Positions 35,962 through 51,469 of a stretch of DNA of 64,000 nucleotides are shown one piece after another (within the stretch, counting starts at the first letter, position 1; each line of letters opens with the position of its first letter). The DNA comes from Syncephalis fuscata (taxonomy: Eukaryota > Zoopagomycota > Zoopagomycetes > Zoopagales > Piptocephalidaceae). Where the stretch lies: the NCBI GenBank assembly GCA_025786725.1, contig JAHLTZ010000010.1, positions 310,001 through 374,000 on the forward strand. The letters run 5' to 3'. Below the pieces are notes generated by a model. That model saw only the letters and a program-made list of their open reading frames with translations, did no database searches and was not told where the DNA came from. The position numbers and the translations under genes were made by a program.

Positions 35962-38772
35962 GGCTAGCGTACTTTACACCGCATAAACGTGTATAATCAA
36001 TAAAGTATGATCTGACGATTGTGACGACGATTGTGCTAAGACCGCGTGCAATTGCCGTAATAACTATAGACGAGGACGATTACAAAGTCAAATAGAATAG
36101 ATCAGAATAAGCAATAGGTGCACGCTGTTACGTACTTATAGATAGAGATAGAGGATAGAGATAGAAGATGGATATGTACGAGTGGTCACTGTAAAGCTTA
36201 CGCGTAAGTACAGTGAATAAGGAGACGTGAGCAAGAATCAAAGCACGTCACACTGATACCGTATCTATTGTGAGTACCACCTTCAAAAAGCAAAGTAAAA
36301 AATAGATTCTACTGAATCCAGGTAGTGATGAAGGAATACGAGTAATGTTCCAGCAGTAAACGAAAGAAGGAGAAAGGAGAATGTGTGTGTGTGTGTATGA
36401 ATCATAGTCATGATCGTAATAATAATCTTTATTATTGCAAGGGGGAATGATAGTTATTGTATTTGTATGGATGAATTGTATTATAATGTATTCATATTAT
36501 AGAACTGTCTATTAATAACTTGTATAGATAGAATAGACTTTAAATAGTGATGATCGTAGATATGCAATGACAAGATTCTGTATCTATATTTGTTCAATGG
36601 CTAGGTGTTTATTATTGTTTGTTTGGAATGTCAGTATAAGTCTCATCTATCTATAGCTACTACTCCTTAATGTTTAATGACTGACTGCACATTGATCATA
36701 TCAATCATACTAATACTAATACTAATAGCAATAATACGCCATTGTAAAACAAAGTTTTAATAAGCCACTATTGAAACAGCTATACTTAGTTTATCAATAC
36801 ATAGAGATATATATATCTATGCTAAACCCCCTTCTTCATTGTGAATAAACAGCTATTGGCACATCTTGTCTTATATCCCATACTGGGTATATCTAGCGGA
36901 GTATTCTACTCGTTTGGTAGGGTCGCGGTTATCGTTGTTAGTTTCGACCCTTCATAATAGATGTTGCAACAAGTGGTGTGTCTAGCTTGTTGCAGCTTCT
37001 TTTCTTTTCTTCGTATTCCTACGACATTCACTTGTCCAGCATAGAGTATTACACCACCTATCCTACTTGTCGTGTACCTTTACAGACACACGTACACCAC
37101 CCACCTACAACCACACGTATTGAAAGAAAGCTTGTCAACTATCACTTTGATTTTATAGACCGACGTTTAGTAGTTGTGCCAACACTCATCTCTCGTACGT
37201 TTTTTCTTCGTTCTTTGTCTTAACCAACCACTCAACCACTCAGAGAATATACTGCTACTGATTCGCGTATTCTCGTTAACAACAACAGTGTAAGTATGGC
37301 GCGTTTTCTTTATTACATCTTGTACTGCCTTGTTCAATGATTAACACATATGGCGCCAAACAAACAACGGTATGACAAATGCTCTTGTTCTATATTTGAT
37401 GGAATCCAATCGGCGTCACCTGATCTACTAGAAGAGTCCTTTTTTATCAAGTGACCACTGCTCTCACTCTGTCTCTCTCACATTTTATATCCATTGATCA
37501 GCTGAAGTGGGCAACGATGATGTCGTAATTCGTTCGTTTGCCAATAGAACAGATAATTCATAAGATGGCATATTAGATGGTCAAAATGGCCACGTACATC
37601 TAAACACTACTATCCTATGCTTGTTTTTGTGTGTGTGTATCAATATTTGTCTTTATATTTCATACTGCGCCCTCCAAACAGCGTCTCGCTCGACTATTTC
37701 CGTCTTCCCCTTTTTGTTATTGTGTGCGCGCGTGTGTGCGTGCATGTATGCCCATTAAGCAGGCTTTTACTTTGCTTTCTGCATCTTACCTGTAACTTAT
37801 AGTCCAGCCCCATTCAATCCGCTACACTACAACTACACCGCACTGCACACTACCTGACACTCTTGAGTAAGCATTGGCATTGAAACCTTTACAGTAAGCA
37901 TTGATTGCGCTTACTCGTCTATTGATACGACATTTGTTGTGCTTTCACGCTCTATTCCCTACGGTTATATTACAACCACTACTATTATTGTTATTATTAT
38001 TATTATTACTATTGTTGTTGTTGCTGTTGCTGTTGCTGTTGTTGTTGTTATCTTTTTCCTATATTTAAAGCTGACTGAGATCAGTGTGTACGCATCCAAT
38101 AGTAAACACAACGAACCTATATGCGCTCTAGTGCATATGCCTATTCGTTTCATCAAGTTTTCTACATTCTAATCCGCTTTCTTTACTCCGGCTTTTCAAC
38201 CACTACCTTACTAATCCATCCGTGTAGTTGGTTCATACACCAGTCGGTCTTGCTCGTTTGCTGTTCCCTTTCTTTACACGCTACTTGAATATCTGCTGCA
38301 CGTGCGTTCGCTACCGTAGACCAATATAGCTATTTGGCTTATTGCTGTCGCTTGGTATCCATTGCGGTGTTCTTGACTAACGGTGACAACCGTGGACCCG
38401 CGCTTCATACTGTTGCCGTGCTATTTTTCCTTTCGTACGATTTACATCCATAGCGCGCATATACGTTTTGACTTATTAAAGTTGGCCATTTATTAATTGG
38501 TTTATAAATAGTTTGATTCTCAAGAGCAACGACCACTTGGACGATAGTTCAATCACGTAAATACGTCAGGAAAAAAGAAAAAAAATACTAAGCGTATATC
38601 TGGTATGTAGTACATAACAATGAAGATGCGATATAATGGCTGTATAGTGGCCGGTATACGCGCTGACTAAGCAGCCGTATGTGAAGCATGCATGGGCATG
38701 GTGCAAGGGAGGATGTATGCTGTTAAACTATCTAACAATGTTAATGGCCTAATAGTGATCGTACAGCTGCCG
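35962..38772. other. 2.8-kb region between the divergent TOP1 and PLK genes; possible spliced PLK leader
   Basis: No protein gene recognised; open frames at 36978-37223 and 37939-38172 are CT- or trinucleotide-rich composition. CT-rich DNA from about 37000 ends at a perfect donor (CAACAGTGTAAGTATGG, GT at about 37291). This could be a non-coding first exon spliced over about 1.3 kb to the polo-kinase start, but no acceptor can be fixed by eye. Confidence 0.4.
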
Positions 38773-41405
<2,633 letters not shown>

Positions 41406-41825
41406 TGACGGGCTTTATGTTAACATATTCATATAATTTCCTTTTTTAAATGACGTTTTATCACATTAACCACACCCACCCTTTGCTGGTATGACTGTCG
41501 TTGCTGTTGTTACGGTTGCTGTTGTTGCTGCTGTCGTTTGTTCTTTATAATTTTTTCTTCTTCAGTTACGCATGCTGATCGACAGCGATGTTGGCATTCC
41601 ATTTGCATATCTTTGCCTTTTCTGTCCTATATTGGCGGTGTACAATTAAATATACTTGCACCTGCACGTGCAGAATAGAGTGAAATGTATGTCATAGTAT
41701 GATAACAGCAACCAAGCCGTGACATGGCTCACGACGTAACACACAGACTATCGCATTGGTACGACGGCATTTGCATGATAGTAGATTTATTATTAAATAA
41801 AGTAGTAATTAAAGTACAATTCGAT
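41406..41825. other. Convergent 3' flanks of PLK and 7TM gene B
   Basis: CTGTTGTTGCTG-type trinucleotide stretch near 41505-41540, then AT-rich DNA. No gene. Confidence 0.45.
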
Positions 41826-42706
41826 TCAACAGCCAACCACGCGCATTTCTTGATTCCGCTTAGTAAAACGTTTTCGAGCATTTTGTAAATGGATGCATAT
41901 CAGTGTAGAGGCAATACAATCTAGATTAAAAAATTAATAAACTGTAGGTTGAATGCTGATGATTTACTTACAATCTGCACCGTAAACATGCATTTCCCAA
42001 TGTTTTGCAGTACATACACATATGATGAAAATAACGCAGAGAACATTGGTTGCCGCTGTACAGGCCGCATAGACCAAGCCTTCTTTTACAATAGTGCAAC
42101 GTAGACTGCGTTGAAACGTCTTGGCCTCTTTGATAATAATAGTGCTGAAGCAGTAGATAAGCATGATATTGAAGCCCATATCAATTGTGCATTTTGTAAT
42201 GATCCATTCATATTTAATTTTGAATCCGCACTGCGTTACGCCGTGTGAATTAACCATAAATGAAAATAGCCGCCAATACCAATAATGATATAGCTAATTG
42301 CAAAGAAAGCGCCTACAATACGAATCCAGTTTAACTGATTGGCCCCATGGTATGCTTTAGTGAGCAAGATGACAGATATACAAGGTATACCAATGGTGAT
42401 GGTGGTAATATTAATGCAAGCTAATACGGTACAAGATATGGCCATAGGTGCTAGCTCATGGATAATGGCAGATACAAGAGCCATTACTGCTACTAAGATT
42501 TGGATAAGGTTTAAAATAAAAATTGGCCTATAAATTGAAATAACTAATTTTACGGCTTTTTTGAAAGTCCAAAGAATTAAACTTAATAGAGCCATACTCA
42601 TGAATAGCCTTGAAGAGGATTCACGATACTCATTCTGTATCCATTCCAATGGTGCTTCAAATTGCTCCGACTCTTCCTTAATAATAAAATATTTCTTATC
42701 AAGCAT
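41826..42706 (-). CDS. Orphan seven-transmembrane protein B; contains an apparent -1 frameshift
   Basis: Paralogue of 7TM gene A with the same last-exon structure: the final intron interrupts GAT-T before YCIASTLICIHL in phase 1, exactly as in gene A. Start MLDKKYFIIKEESEQFEAP. Exon 1 covers TM1-TM4 and ends its frame at GIGGYFHLWLIHTA; exon continuation in the -1 frame (MVNSHGVTQCGFKIKYEWI) aligns with gene A's SMDISQSGLCSSTVEINWV. One extra base near 42255-42260 (CATTTATGG) restores the full family alignment. No splice sites could remove the break. Tail RKRFTKRNQEMRVVGC. Function unknown. Confidence 0.78.
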
Positions 42707-44911
42707 TGACTGTGTCGCTGACCAGCGGCGATATTAACTAACAAATAGTAGAAATGCCAACGATAGATGGGTAGTGATCGAAATAGAAAAAACAAACGGA
42801 TAAGCGAACGATGGCAAAGCAAGAACAATTCAAGTAGAAATAGGATGCGCGCTTGTAATTATTTAAAAGAGAATGATGCAGACACAACCTGAGTCAATCA
42901 GAATGGATAACTATATTATTGCATTAAAAATGTAAATAATCCAAGGCACTAGTAATGGTAAGTTGCTGTAAAAAGTTTGAATGCACTAGAAAAGCTTGAT
43001 GAATAGAAATATGATGGATAGGACAAGAGAAGAATGTTACGGTTATTTGACAGTAGTGTCAACAAAGGGCCTTGAGCTGTGACCTATAGTCAATACGGTG
43101 GCTAAACTGCAGAAATGATGACATTGTAGTCACATACTTGTACAGTCAGTGTATCACAACCAACAGGTTATTACTACTGAGACTTAAAAGCTGTGTAGGG
43201 GTTACGGGTAATTAAATGGACCAGATTTCGGGGGAAAAGGCACAGCTGTTCGTTTTAGATAATTGACTATGGCTTGTCCCACCGTAATTGTTCGCTATTT
43301 CCCTCCTCTATGCATGGTAGCCCACTTGTTCACAGTAGCTATCGATATATCATCAATACAGAAAATCACGTCTTCAAACTAATACTGGTTAGCTGTAGGT
43401 GGTTTTAAATTCCGAAGCTGCATCAAATGGTGGTCATCTACATTGGGTGTTTGTCACTGCCATGTTAGGCTGAAGCAAGTTTCATCGTTACTCTTATTAT
43501 GGACAAAATAGGAACCGACAGTGAAAAACCTGATCAATTTACAGCGGAGCTCTAGTTTACTTTCTTCTTTTGGTCAGCTTCGTGATGTTCATTGCCAGTG
43601 TAACCGGTGGATAGTTATCTACATGGTGTGCACTATCAGTGCTGATAGCATGATAAATCTTGGCAAAATAAAGGAACTGTACAGTTACAAACTAACTGGC
43701 TGTATCATATAACTATTCATTATGTTTTATAAATCACGTATACATTTCTGAATAGGGATAGATAAATATAGAGAGGGGATAGTTTTGACAAGGAGTCTAT
43801 CTGTTTCAGCGTATCCTTCTAATTTACTTTTTGTTTCTAATATTTTAATTCTAGATTTTCGAATTAAATGTACCTTCAGGGACAGAATAAAACATATGGA
43901 GTTGCTAAATATAACAATAACAAATGAATTTATTTGGTTTTCGTATATTATGATACACTGTAACGCATATGTTGATGCCATCGCCTTTGTAAATGGCATA
44001 GCTAAAACAACCAGAACTATTACACTAAATTCAAAATTGTTATTCTACAATAATGCATTACAATAAAACTACGTATATTTGTACAATAGTATTCAGTGGC
44101 ACGTCTAGTAAAACATATCAATCTAAAAATAGTATATAATAACAGAAATACTAAGCAAATAATACAAGTTTACGCTGGTTAGTATTGTGATATATTTTAA
44201 GCAATAGAACGATTGAGATATAAATAGCGCCAATAATATATAAATATATATATGTTGCTTTTGTTTATAATATTTATTAATAACACAAGAAAGGTAGTGA
44301 AACAGTATTGATAAATAGTAGTAAATAATATAATAATTATGCACTACCAACTTTACAAATCATTGCACTGACATCAGTAATATTATAGAGTATCATGTAT
44401 TATCTATATAATAGAATGATTCAAGTTAATATAGCACAGTTAAAATCAGTTATTTAATTGTATTTGAATGATAAAAAATAATAATGTTATAATGTTAGTG
44501 CTTGCACCAACAATTGTATCCCAAATGCCATATTTCATATAAAACATCTCTAGTGCGTCAGTCCTTTGAGTTACCGAGTACTGCTGTAGATATTTAGTGT
44601 GACTATCCTATTACGAGGTTAATATGCTTTGCCATGTTATTAAACCAAAATGGATGTCGTTTCAGCTGTCGGACGGTTTAATTGGTGCTTCTTTGCTCAC
44701 GTGACTTTAGAAAAAGAAAAATCACTTTTACAATGGTATTGTTGACTTCATAACTCATTCCACTTCGCCGTGCTGTTATACTACTCTGTAGATTGTTGTT
44801 GCTGTTATTTTTATTGCCGATCTTGGTATTAAACTTTTCGTATATCTAGCAGAGATAAGAAGGCACAAGCGAGGGATATATAGCCTGGAACCACGACTAT
44901 TTATCTGTACC
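42707..44911. other. 2.2-kb AT-rich intergenic region
   Basis: No gene recognised. Overlapping open frames on both strands at 43727-44066 have no family resemblance. The last 200 bp form the RRN3 upstream region. Confidence 0.5.
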
Positions 44912-47233
44912 ATGGTGTCCACCATTCAAGCAAATTTGGCCACCATGCAGGATGACACTGGGTCTACGGCCGAGGCCGGTAAGCCGGCGGTCAAAACGGA
45001 CGAGACACAAGCCATGCGCGAGAATGCCATATTTCTAACCATGACATTTGCCGCTACCGCACTAAAAGACCATAAACAAGTAAGTATCAAGTAGATTAAC
45101 ACGAGTGGTAGCAGCGATAGCAACAATAACAACAACACCTACTAACTTCTGAATTGATTAGGGAGATTTGCGGCGCTACAACGATATGGTACATAAACTA
45201 TCGGATCGCAATGAACTTACACCTGAAAAACAACTACACTGGCTTGCTGCCTTAACCAATTACGTATCAGCATTGACGCCAGAATGCTCTACGCTTGTTG
45301 AAGCATCCTGGCCTGGCAATGGTCGGCTTGGGAGAATTTAATGCTAGTCAAAGCATATGCTACCTTTTTTGAACATCTAGTATCAGCCCAAGCATTTTAC
45401 GTTGTACCAGTAATGCGATCGCTAGTTAGTTGCTTCCGATCATGTAAGTAGCTATTCGTGTAATATTGCCATTTATTAACAACTTGTCACAGATGCCAAC
45501 GATGGCGTGGATGCATCTCATAAACAAAGAATTAAGCCGGATACTGTCCGACTTGTACATGACCGTGTTCATCGAGCGCTTCATCGTATTATTTCGTTAA
45601 TTCCGACTGCCACGCCTAAATTGGCGACTGTGTTGTCTGAAAATTTTCCCTATAAATTAGACACCACTATAGCGCAGACTACATATTTAAAGAATGTACT
45701 TTGTGTACTTGAATATGCACCCATGCTACGTGACTCTTTGTTACAAACGACGATTGAACGTCTTCTTCGTATAGATGTATGTAGTAAACACAATTATTGT
45801 AGTGCATAGACCAATTATTAATAATGTTGTTAGGTGGATATTCAAGTTGAACTGGACGAACTTGATGACAATGAAGACGAAGACGATCTAGCAGACGATA
45901 TGTTTGCCATGGAGAATAATGATACTTTTGGCAAAACGATGGATGGCGAGGAAGCACATACAGATGAAGAAGACGAAGAAGACGGAGAGACAGATGAAGA
46001 GGATGGCTATGAGACAGAAGAAGAGCCTGAAGTATTAGTAGAAGAGCCGGCCGAAATGAGTGTAGCCGAAATCCGTGGATTATCCGATAAATTAGATCAA
46101 ATGATGGTATTAGTGTTTGAATATCTTAATGTTAGACGAGTACGATATCCAAATGCATCCACAGAGGATTTCTACTTGTTATTGGATATATTTGATCGTT
46201 CTATTCTATGTACATTCAAATCGCGTCATACACAATTTCTTCTATTTAATGCTGCATCGGTTAATAACGAACTGGCCGATATATTTCTAGGCCATCTTAT
46301 GAGCAAATTATGCAATACTGCTAATTCCAGTGTTATTCGTGTAGCTGCTGCCTCATACCTTGCTTCATTTGTAGCCAGGGCCTCATTCCTATCGCGTGAT
46401 ACCATACGTAATGTTATGAAGATACTTGTAGGATGGGCTCAAATCTACGTTAACGATCACGAAACCGAAACGACCTTTCCAGATCTTGAACGGTACACGG
46501 TCTTCTACACAGCTGTACAAGCCATCATTTACATCTTCTGTTTCCGTTGGCGTGATCTTCGTATGGATACTGTTTTAGAAGAGGCCAATGCTGCACTATT
46601 GATTGATAATACAACAACAGCAGCAACAGCAGTAACATCAGATAGTAATCAACAAGAATGGTTCTCTGGATTAGCTGGGTTACAGCCTATTCTAACATCA
46701 AAGTTTAATCCACTAAAGGTAATGAGATTAATACATGATTAACATACAGTATTTATTAACTCATTATTTATTAATAGGTATGCTCACCAAGTGTAGTTCA
46801 ACAATTTGCCCGACTTACCCGTCGACTCAACTTCCTCTATGTCTATCCAATTATTGAACGCAATAAGCATATTTATCTATCATCTCGTCATAATAACAAA
46901 TCAATGAAGAGTAAAATAAGCTTTGAACTAGAAGCATTCTTCCCCTTTGATCCATATCGTCTAGCTCAATCAAGTCGATATGTAGATCAACTATACCAAG
47001 AATGGCAACCAGATAGTGACGCTGAAGAGGAAGAAGAGGAAGAAGAGGAAGACGAAGAAGACGAAGAAGACTACGACGAAGAAGATGATATACTACTAAA
47101 ACAAACGGGCAGTACACTAGCTCAAGCTTTATTAGATAATTCATTTGACGATACAACACTGGCCATGTCAATATCACCACAAGGTGGTCTACTAGATGCA
47201 CAACGACGAGCACTTTTATTTTCAAATGATTAA
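44912..47233 (+). CDS. RRN3: RNA polymerase I initiation factor RRN3 (TIF-IA); contains a -1 frameshift
   Basis: Bridges Pol I to promoter-bound factors at rDNA. Six or so exons. Conserved segments include HWLAALTNYVSALTPECSTL, ENLMLVKAYATFFEHLVSAQ, VHDRVHRALHRIISLIPT, NFPYKLDTTIAQTTYLKN, VDIQVELDELDD followed by the long acidic insert, NASTEDFYLLLDIFDRSILC, SVIRVAAASYLASFVARASF and a C-terminal FELEAFFPFDPYRL. The Pol I-binding HEAT-like architecture and length (about 690 aa) fit. In exon 2 the open frame would stop after LVEASWPGNGRLGRI; a -1 shift near 45303-45306 gives LVEAILAWQWSAWENLMLVKAY, which matches the family and runs to the next splice site. A C-terminal acidic stretch precedes LLKQTGSTLAQ. 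Confidence 0.93.
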
Positions 47234-47342
47234 CTTGTGGTATAATACTAACAGTAGTAGTAGTAGTAACAATAATTATAATAAAGTAATAGAAGTAATA
47301 ACATAAATGACAATATAATAAAATGAATAAAATATAACCAGT

Positions 47343-48685
47343 CTAGTATAACATATTACCCAGACGGCGACGACGTGTAGTTATAGTGTGTCTAGATGCA
47401 GCACGGGTAATAGGTCGATCACGGGCCACTGCAGCTACAATGGCAAAAGTATCAGATAATGTAGTACCAGGTAGTGCAATGGATGTAACATGACTACTAT
47501 TGCTAGTGTTGTTGTTACTGTTATTGTTACTGTTATGACGTGACATAAAAGTATGATTATTACGCTGACCACGTGATGATCGTGAACGTAGTTTATGAAC
47601 TGGTTCAGCATAATCCTGATCACGGTCATCATCATCATCGTCATCATCATCTATATCATCCATATCATCATCGTCATTATCTGAAGAAGATGTAAATTGA
47701 TCAACAAGTGTAGTAGTTGATTTAGAACGGAATGGTGTAGATGTAGATGTCGATGTAGAATTAGTATTAGAATTAGTGGATTTAATACGGGATCGAAGGG
47801 CCCGAGAAGGTGGATGATTATTACTATTACTATTAGATGATTTAGATGACTTGATATGATCTTCATTCAAATGGCGATGTGTATCTTCAATTGATTGCGT
47901 TGATTCATGAGGTGGTGAAGCAGGTGGAGATGGTGGTAATTTAGCTGTATTAGAAGATGATTCAGTCTTGAGTTTAGATTTTGACACTGTCTCTTGATGA
48001 GATTCATTGCGTTTACGTAAACGAGTAGGCTGTAAACGCATCTGTTGTTTATCTTCTGGTGCTGTAGAAGTAGTGGTTATTGGATCAGTGATAGTAATTA
48101 CTCTACGGCGTAGTCGACGTGTAGGCGGTGATCGATCATGTCGTGTTGATGAAGATGATCTAGATGAAGTAGGAGAGGCTGATGATTTAGTACGGGGTCG
48201 TTTACGACTTGATTCCAAGTCTTCATTTTTAGATTTGCTGTTATTACTGTTACTATTGTTATTGTTATTAGAAGAAGAAGGGTCAAATGATGAATAAGTG
48301 TCGGATGTATTAGATGGTGGTAATTGAACAAATCTGCCTCTTAGCCAAAGACCCGGTTCAGTTGTTGATGGCTGTTTAGATGTGGTTGTTGTGGTTGTTG
48401 TTGATGATGACGATGATAAGTGACTTTCTTGATTTAAACATCCCACAAGTGATGATGGTCGTTTAATAGGCAATAAATTGTTTAATACTTTATGTTGTAA
48501 TTGTTCACGTTCGATTTGTTCACGCCATCGACGATGGGCGAATATTTCTTCTTCTCTTAATCGTTCACGTTTCTCTTGTTTTTCAAATCGATTATGTCGA
48601 CGGATATAGAAAGCATCATCGGTATTTTCTTCCTTATGGGTCAATTCATTCATCGATAAATTATCTCGTTTTGTTGTTGCTGTTA

Positions 48686-48729
<44 letters not shown>

Positions 48730-49282
48730 CTGGCTGTTGTAGTCGGTGCTATGAATAAAGGTGCCGTATTGTTATGACTACTGCCTCGAAGTCGTTGATT
48801 TACGCGTATTGATGGTGATGACGCTGATATTGTATCGTCGGATGATAATAATACAGTATCCTATTAAGTAACATTATTATTAGTATTAGTATTGGTTATA
48901 TTGATATGGAATGGATAGATAGAGCACTTACTTCTCGTCGACGCATAGAACGGCGTAGATTCCCAAGACTCTGCAATTCTTTACGATCCCATTGTGTACA
49001 GCCTGGCACGTCAATGACCGTTTTATGGTGAAGTAGGCCAGTGAGTGGTTGTGGTGGTGTAGCCGGTAAGTGTCGTTTACTCGCTGTTTTAGAAGACAGC
49101 TTTTTTGAGGGACCATTATTGGTCAAGGCCGGTGCTAGCACATGGATGATAATACGCCTAGTATCGCGTGTGTAGTTGCCACCTATCGGATGAGACCAAC
49201 TAACACCACCACCTTTACTATGGCTGGATCGAGGCGTGGTTGGTTTTATGTCCACCGAACGAGGAATACGGCGTGTTGTCAT
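47343..49282 (-). CDS. PEHE-domain protein (MSL1/KANSL1-like chromatin scaffold)
   Basis: Two exons: about 48937-49282 and 47343-48863. Exon 1 (MTTRRIPRSVDIKPTTPRSS) ends in basic NLRRSMRRRE and includes VIDVPGCTQWDRKEL, resembling the VP-x-W start of PEHE domains. Exon 2 begins with a poly-Thr insert, then DDAFYIRRHNRFEKQEKRER, FAHRRWREQIEREQLQHKVL, the RRH..E..EK..R..RW core of PEHE. In animals this domain binds the MOF acetyltransferase in MSL/NSL complexes. The remaining 330 residues are Ser/Asn/Asp-rich and basic (RKRPRTKSS, TRRLRRRVITI), with a poly-Asp tract. An upstream in-frame ATG at 49372 is possible. Convergent with RRN3, 110 bp apart. The family call rests on one motif. Confidence 0.65.
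48686..48729 (-). repeat. Coding (ACT)n microsatellite encoding poly-Thr
   Basis: About 14 uninterrupted trinucleotide units inside exon 2 of the PEHE gene; in-frame length variation would be tolerated. It precedes the PEHE helix. Confidence 0.9.
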
Positions 49283-50079
49283 GATCCGAGTTGGTCTACA
49301 CGTACCGTATATACGTTGGTTGGTGGGCACGCGTACACAATATTTGTCAGATAGACTATAGTGAGTGGGCAAGAGTGTGTGTGAGAGAGAGACGCTGAAC
49401 GAATAAAAATAGAAAACGCTGGTGTGGTGGTAGTTTGTAAAAAGAATGCCAAGAGAAATTGTTGCCGTGTTGTTAATATTAAACGATAATAGTGGAGTAA
49501 TCTTTAGTGGTTTGGTATAGTGTCCGGGCGATACACGGTCTTAATGATAGACGACCCGTATGACCGTAGCTCGTTCAACTGTCACGGGAGAGAGAGAGAA
49601 AACAAGTCGACTGCTACGGCCAGTGTGAGATTGTGCGTGTGTGCGTGTGAGTGTGTGAATGTGAGAGGTGTAAAGTAAAACGGGTCAAAGAAAAAATGTA
49701 CTGCCACATGTACAATTTCTAAAACGTGACCAGAACGGAGGCTGCCATATTAGTGAATATACATGATAATATGGTAAATATTAAAAATATGGAGTTATTG
49801 TGCTTTGACTCTTATATTTTTATTTACTCATTTCACTTCCCTTTTCTTAATACTTTTAGACACAATTAAACACTTATTCATCGCTATAACATGTATAATA
49901 TTGCATCCAACATTAATTAACCCATGTGTAATTATCAATGCAATAATGTAATTACTTAGCTATATTTATTATTGCTTTAACATATATATATGCATTGTCA
50001 TTATGATACTGATTGTTCAAATGCCATTTATTTAGTCAGATTGGCTATAAGGGAAGTGGCTGTTTAATAAACAACACTT
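49283..50079. other. Upstream region of the PEHE gene
   Basis: GA- and GT-rich simple sequence (GAGAGAGAGA at about 49593, GTGTGCGTGTGA at about 49640), then AT-rich DNA leading into nuclease relic copy 4. No gene. Confidence 0.45.
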
Positions 50080-50340
50080 ATAATAATTATATTAATATTG
50101 ATCTTACAGCACAAATATGCCCAAAATGTAATAGTAGAATATTAGAAAATAGAAAAGATTATTTAGATGTAATAATTCATGTTGTATATAGATGCAACAA
50201 CAACAAATGTGGAATAACATGAAATCGCAATCATATGGCTTTTATTAATATTCAATCAATCTTTCTACATATAGCCAACAACAACAATGACGACTCAAAT
50301 GTTTCAAAGAAATTAAATAATATGTTACATTAACTAATTG
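50080..50340 (+). pseudogene. Relic of TnpB/Fanzor-like nuclease C-terminus (copy 4)
   Basis: Reads NIDLTAQICPKCNSRILENR, then VVYRCNNNKCGIT, then a stop exactly where copy 3 has the Trp of WNRD, then NRNHMAFINIQSIFLHIANN in the same frame. All four zinc-ribbon Cys (CPKC, C-x4-C) survive, but TGG is TGA and the RuvC-III Asp codon is AAT (Asn). This is the least frame-damaged copy. The upstream half is not recognisable. Confidence 0.68.
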
Positions 50341-50517
50341 GCACAATTTCAGTAATTATCATATTAAGAATTAGAATTTATTGTATATGTTTAGTGTGAT
50401 TAAGGATATTAAAAGATTTTATTTCACATTTTTGTACTATAAACTAATGGTGGCAATGCTTGCTTGAACTATGTCTAATTGATGCATGTTATGGTATTGA
50501 TATTTCAAACGGACTGA

Positions 50518-51469
50518 TTATATAGCATAGGTGGTATCTGCAGTGGCGATTTGAGAAAGATGAAGGATATGGTGGGTTTTTGGTTGATTTGAGATAGCAA
50601 CATTTCGAATGCTCCAACAATGATTTACCAGAATCGTGGAGACAATGGCCCTATTGATGGCATTAGTTAGTTGTAAATATGTGTGTGTTAAAAATGGCTT
50701 ACCAGTCTAACGGGAATAGCATATCAGAATAGTTACCGGCTACTCGGAAAATGATAAGGAAGCAGCACACGATATTACAGAGTACAGCTAGACACATTGC
50801 TTGAATACCGTTATGGGCCAAGCGTTTCCAAGCATCGGATCCAAATTGGCAATATTGCTTATAGGCTACACGGCAAAAGATGGTCGAGAAAAGTATAGTA
50901 CTTGCAGCATTGATGCCAAACCAATACCACGGTATAAATGACGGGTAGTGCATACCACACGCCCCACCTACATCGGTAGTAACATAGGATAGAAATACAA
51001 TAAATAAGCCGTAGCCCAGCTGCGGAAGAATGAGAGGGAAACCAATGTAGAGTAGCCATTTTTGTCGGTATACAATAATATAGGCTTTGCGTAGCAGTAG
51101 TAAACTGTTACAAAACTGTGCACAGGATAGGCTTAGCGAGCCAATCCATATAAGTATACGGCAAGAGACATTATCGAAAGCAATAAGAATAATCTGGATA
51201 CTGAATATGGCACCGGGCAATGAACCAGCAAAGCAACACCATAAAGAAAGACTGCGATTATTTAAATGAATCATTCGAGCGGACCGTACAAAATTACGTA
51301 AAAATATAAATGATACGAGTATTAAAAGCATCGTATGTGCTTGCATACTGATTAAACGGATACGCTGTTGTTTAATATCACCGGATACATCGAAATAGAA
51401 ATCATATAGGCTTTGTTCGCCACTAGGATGAAGAGCAATACCGCCTAGTTTTGGGCATTTGTCATCCAT
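50518..51469 (-). CDS. Orphan seven-transmembrane protein C
   Basis: Two exons (about 50699-51469 and 50518-50650), about 300 aa. Start MDDKCPKLGGIALHPSGEQS. Seven hydrophobic segments, a loop Cys motif (VGGACGMHYPSFIPWYW), LLLLRKAY shared with genes A and B, and a last-exon TM7 (WAIVSTILVNHCW) plus hydrophilic tail. The final intron sits at the same structural place as in genes A and B, although in phase 2 rather than phase 1. More diverged than A and B. Function unknown. Confidence 0.8.

Noticed and set aside
43727-44066. Overlapping 90-codon frames on both strands
   Set aside because: Neither shows recognisable motifs; AT-rich intergenic composition.
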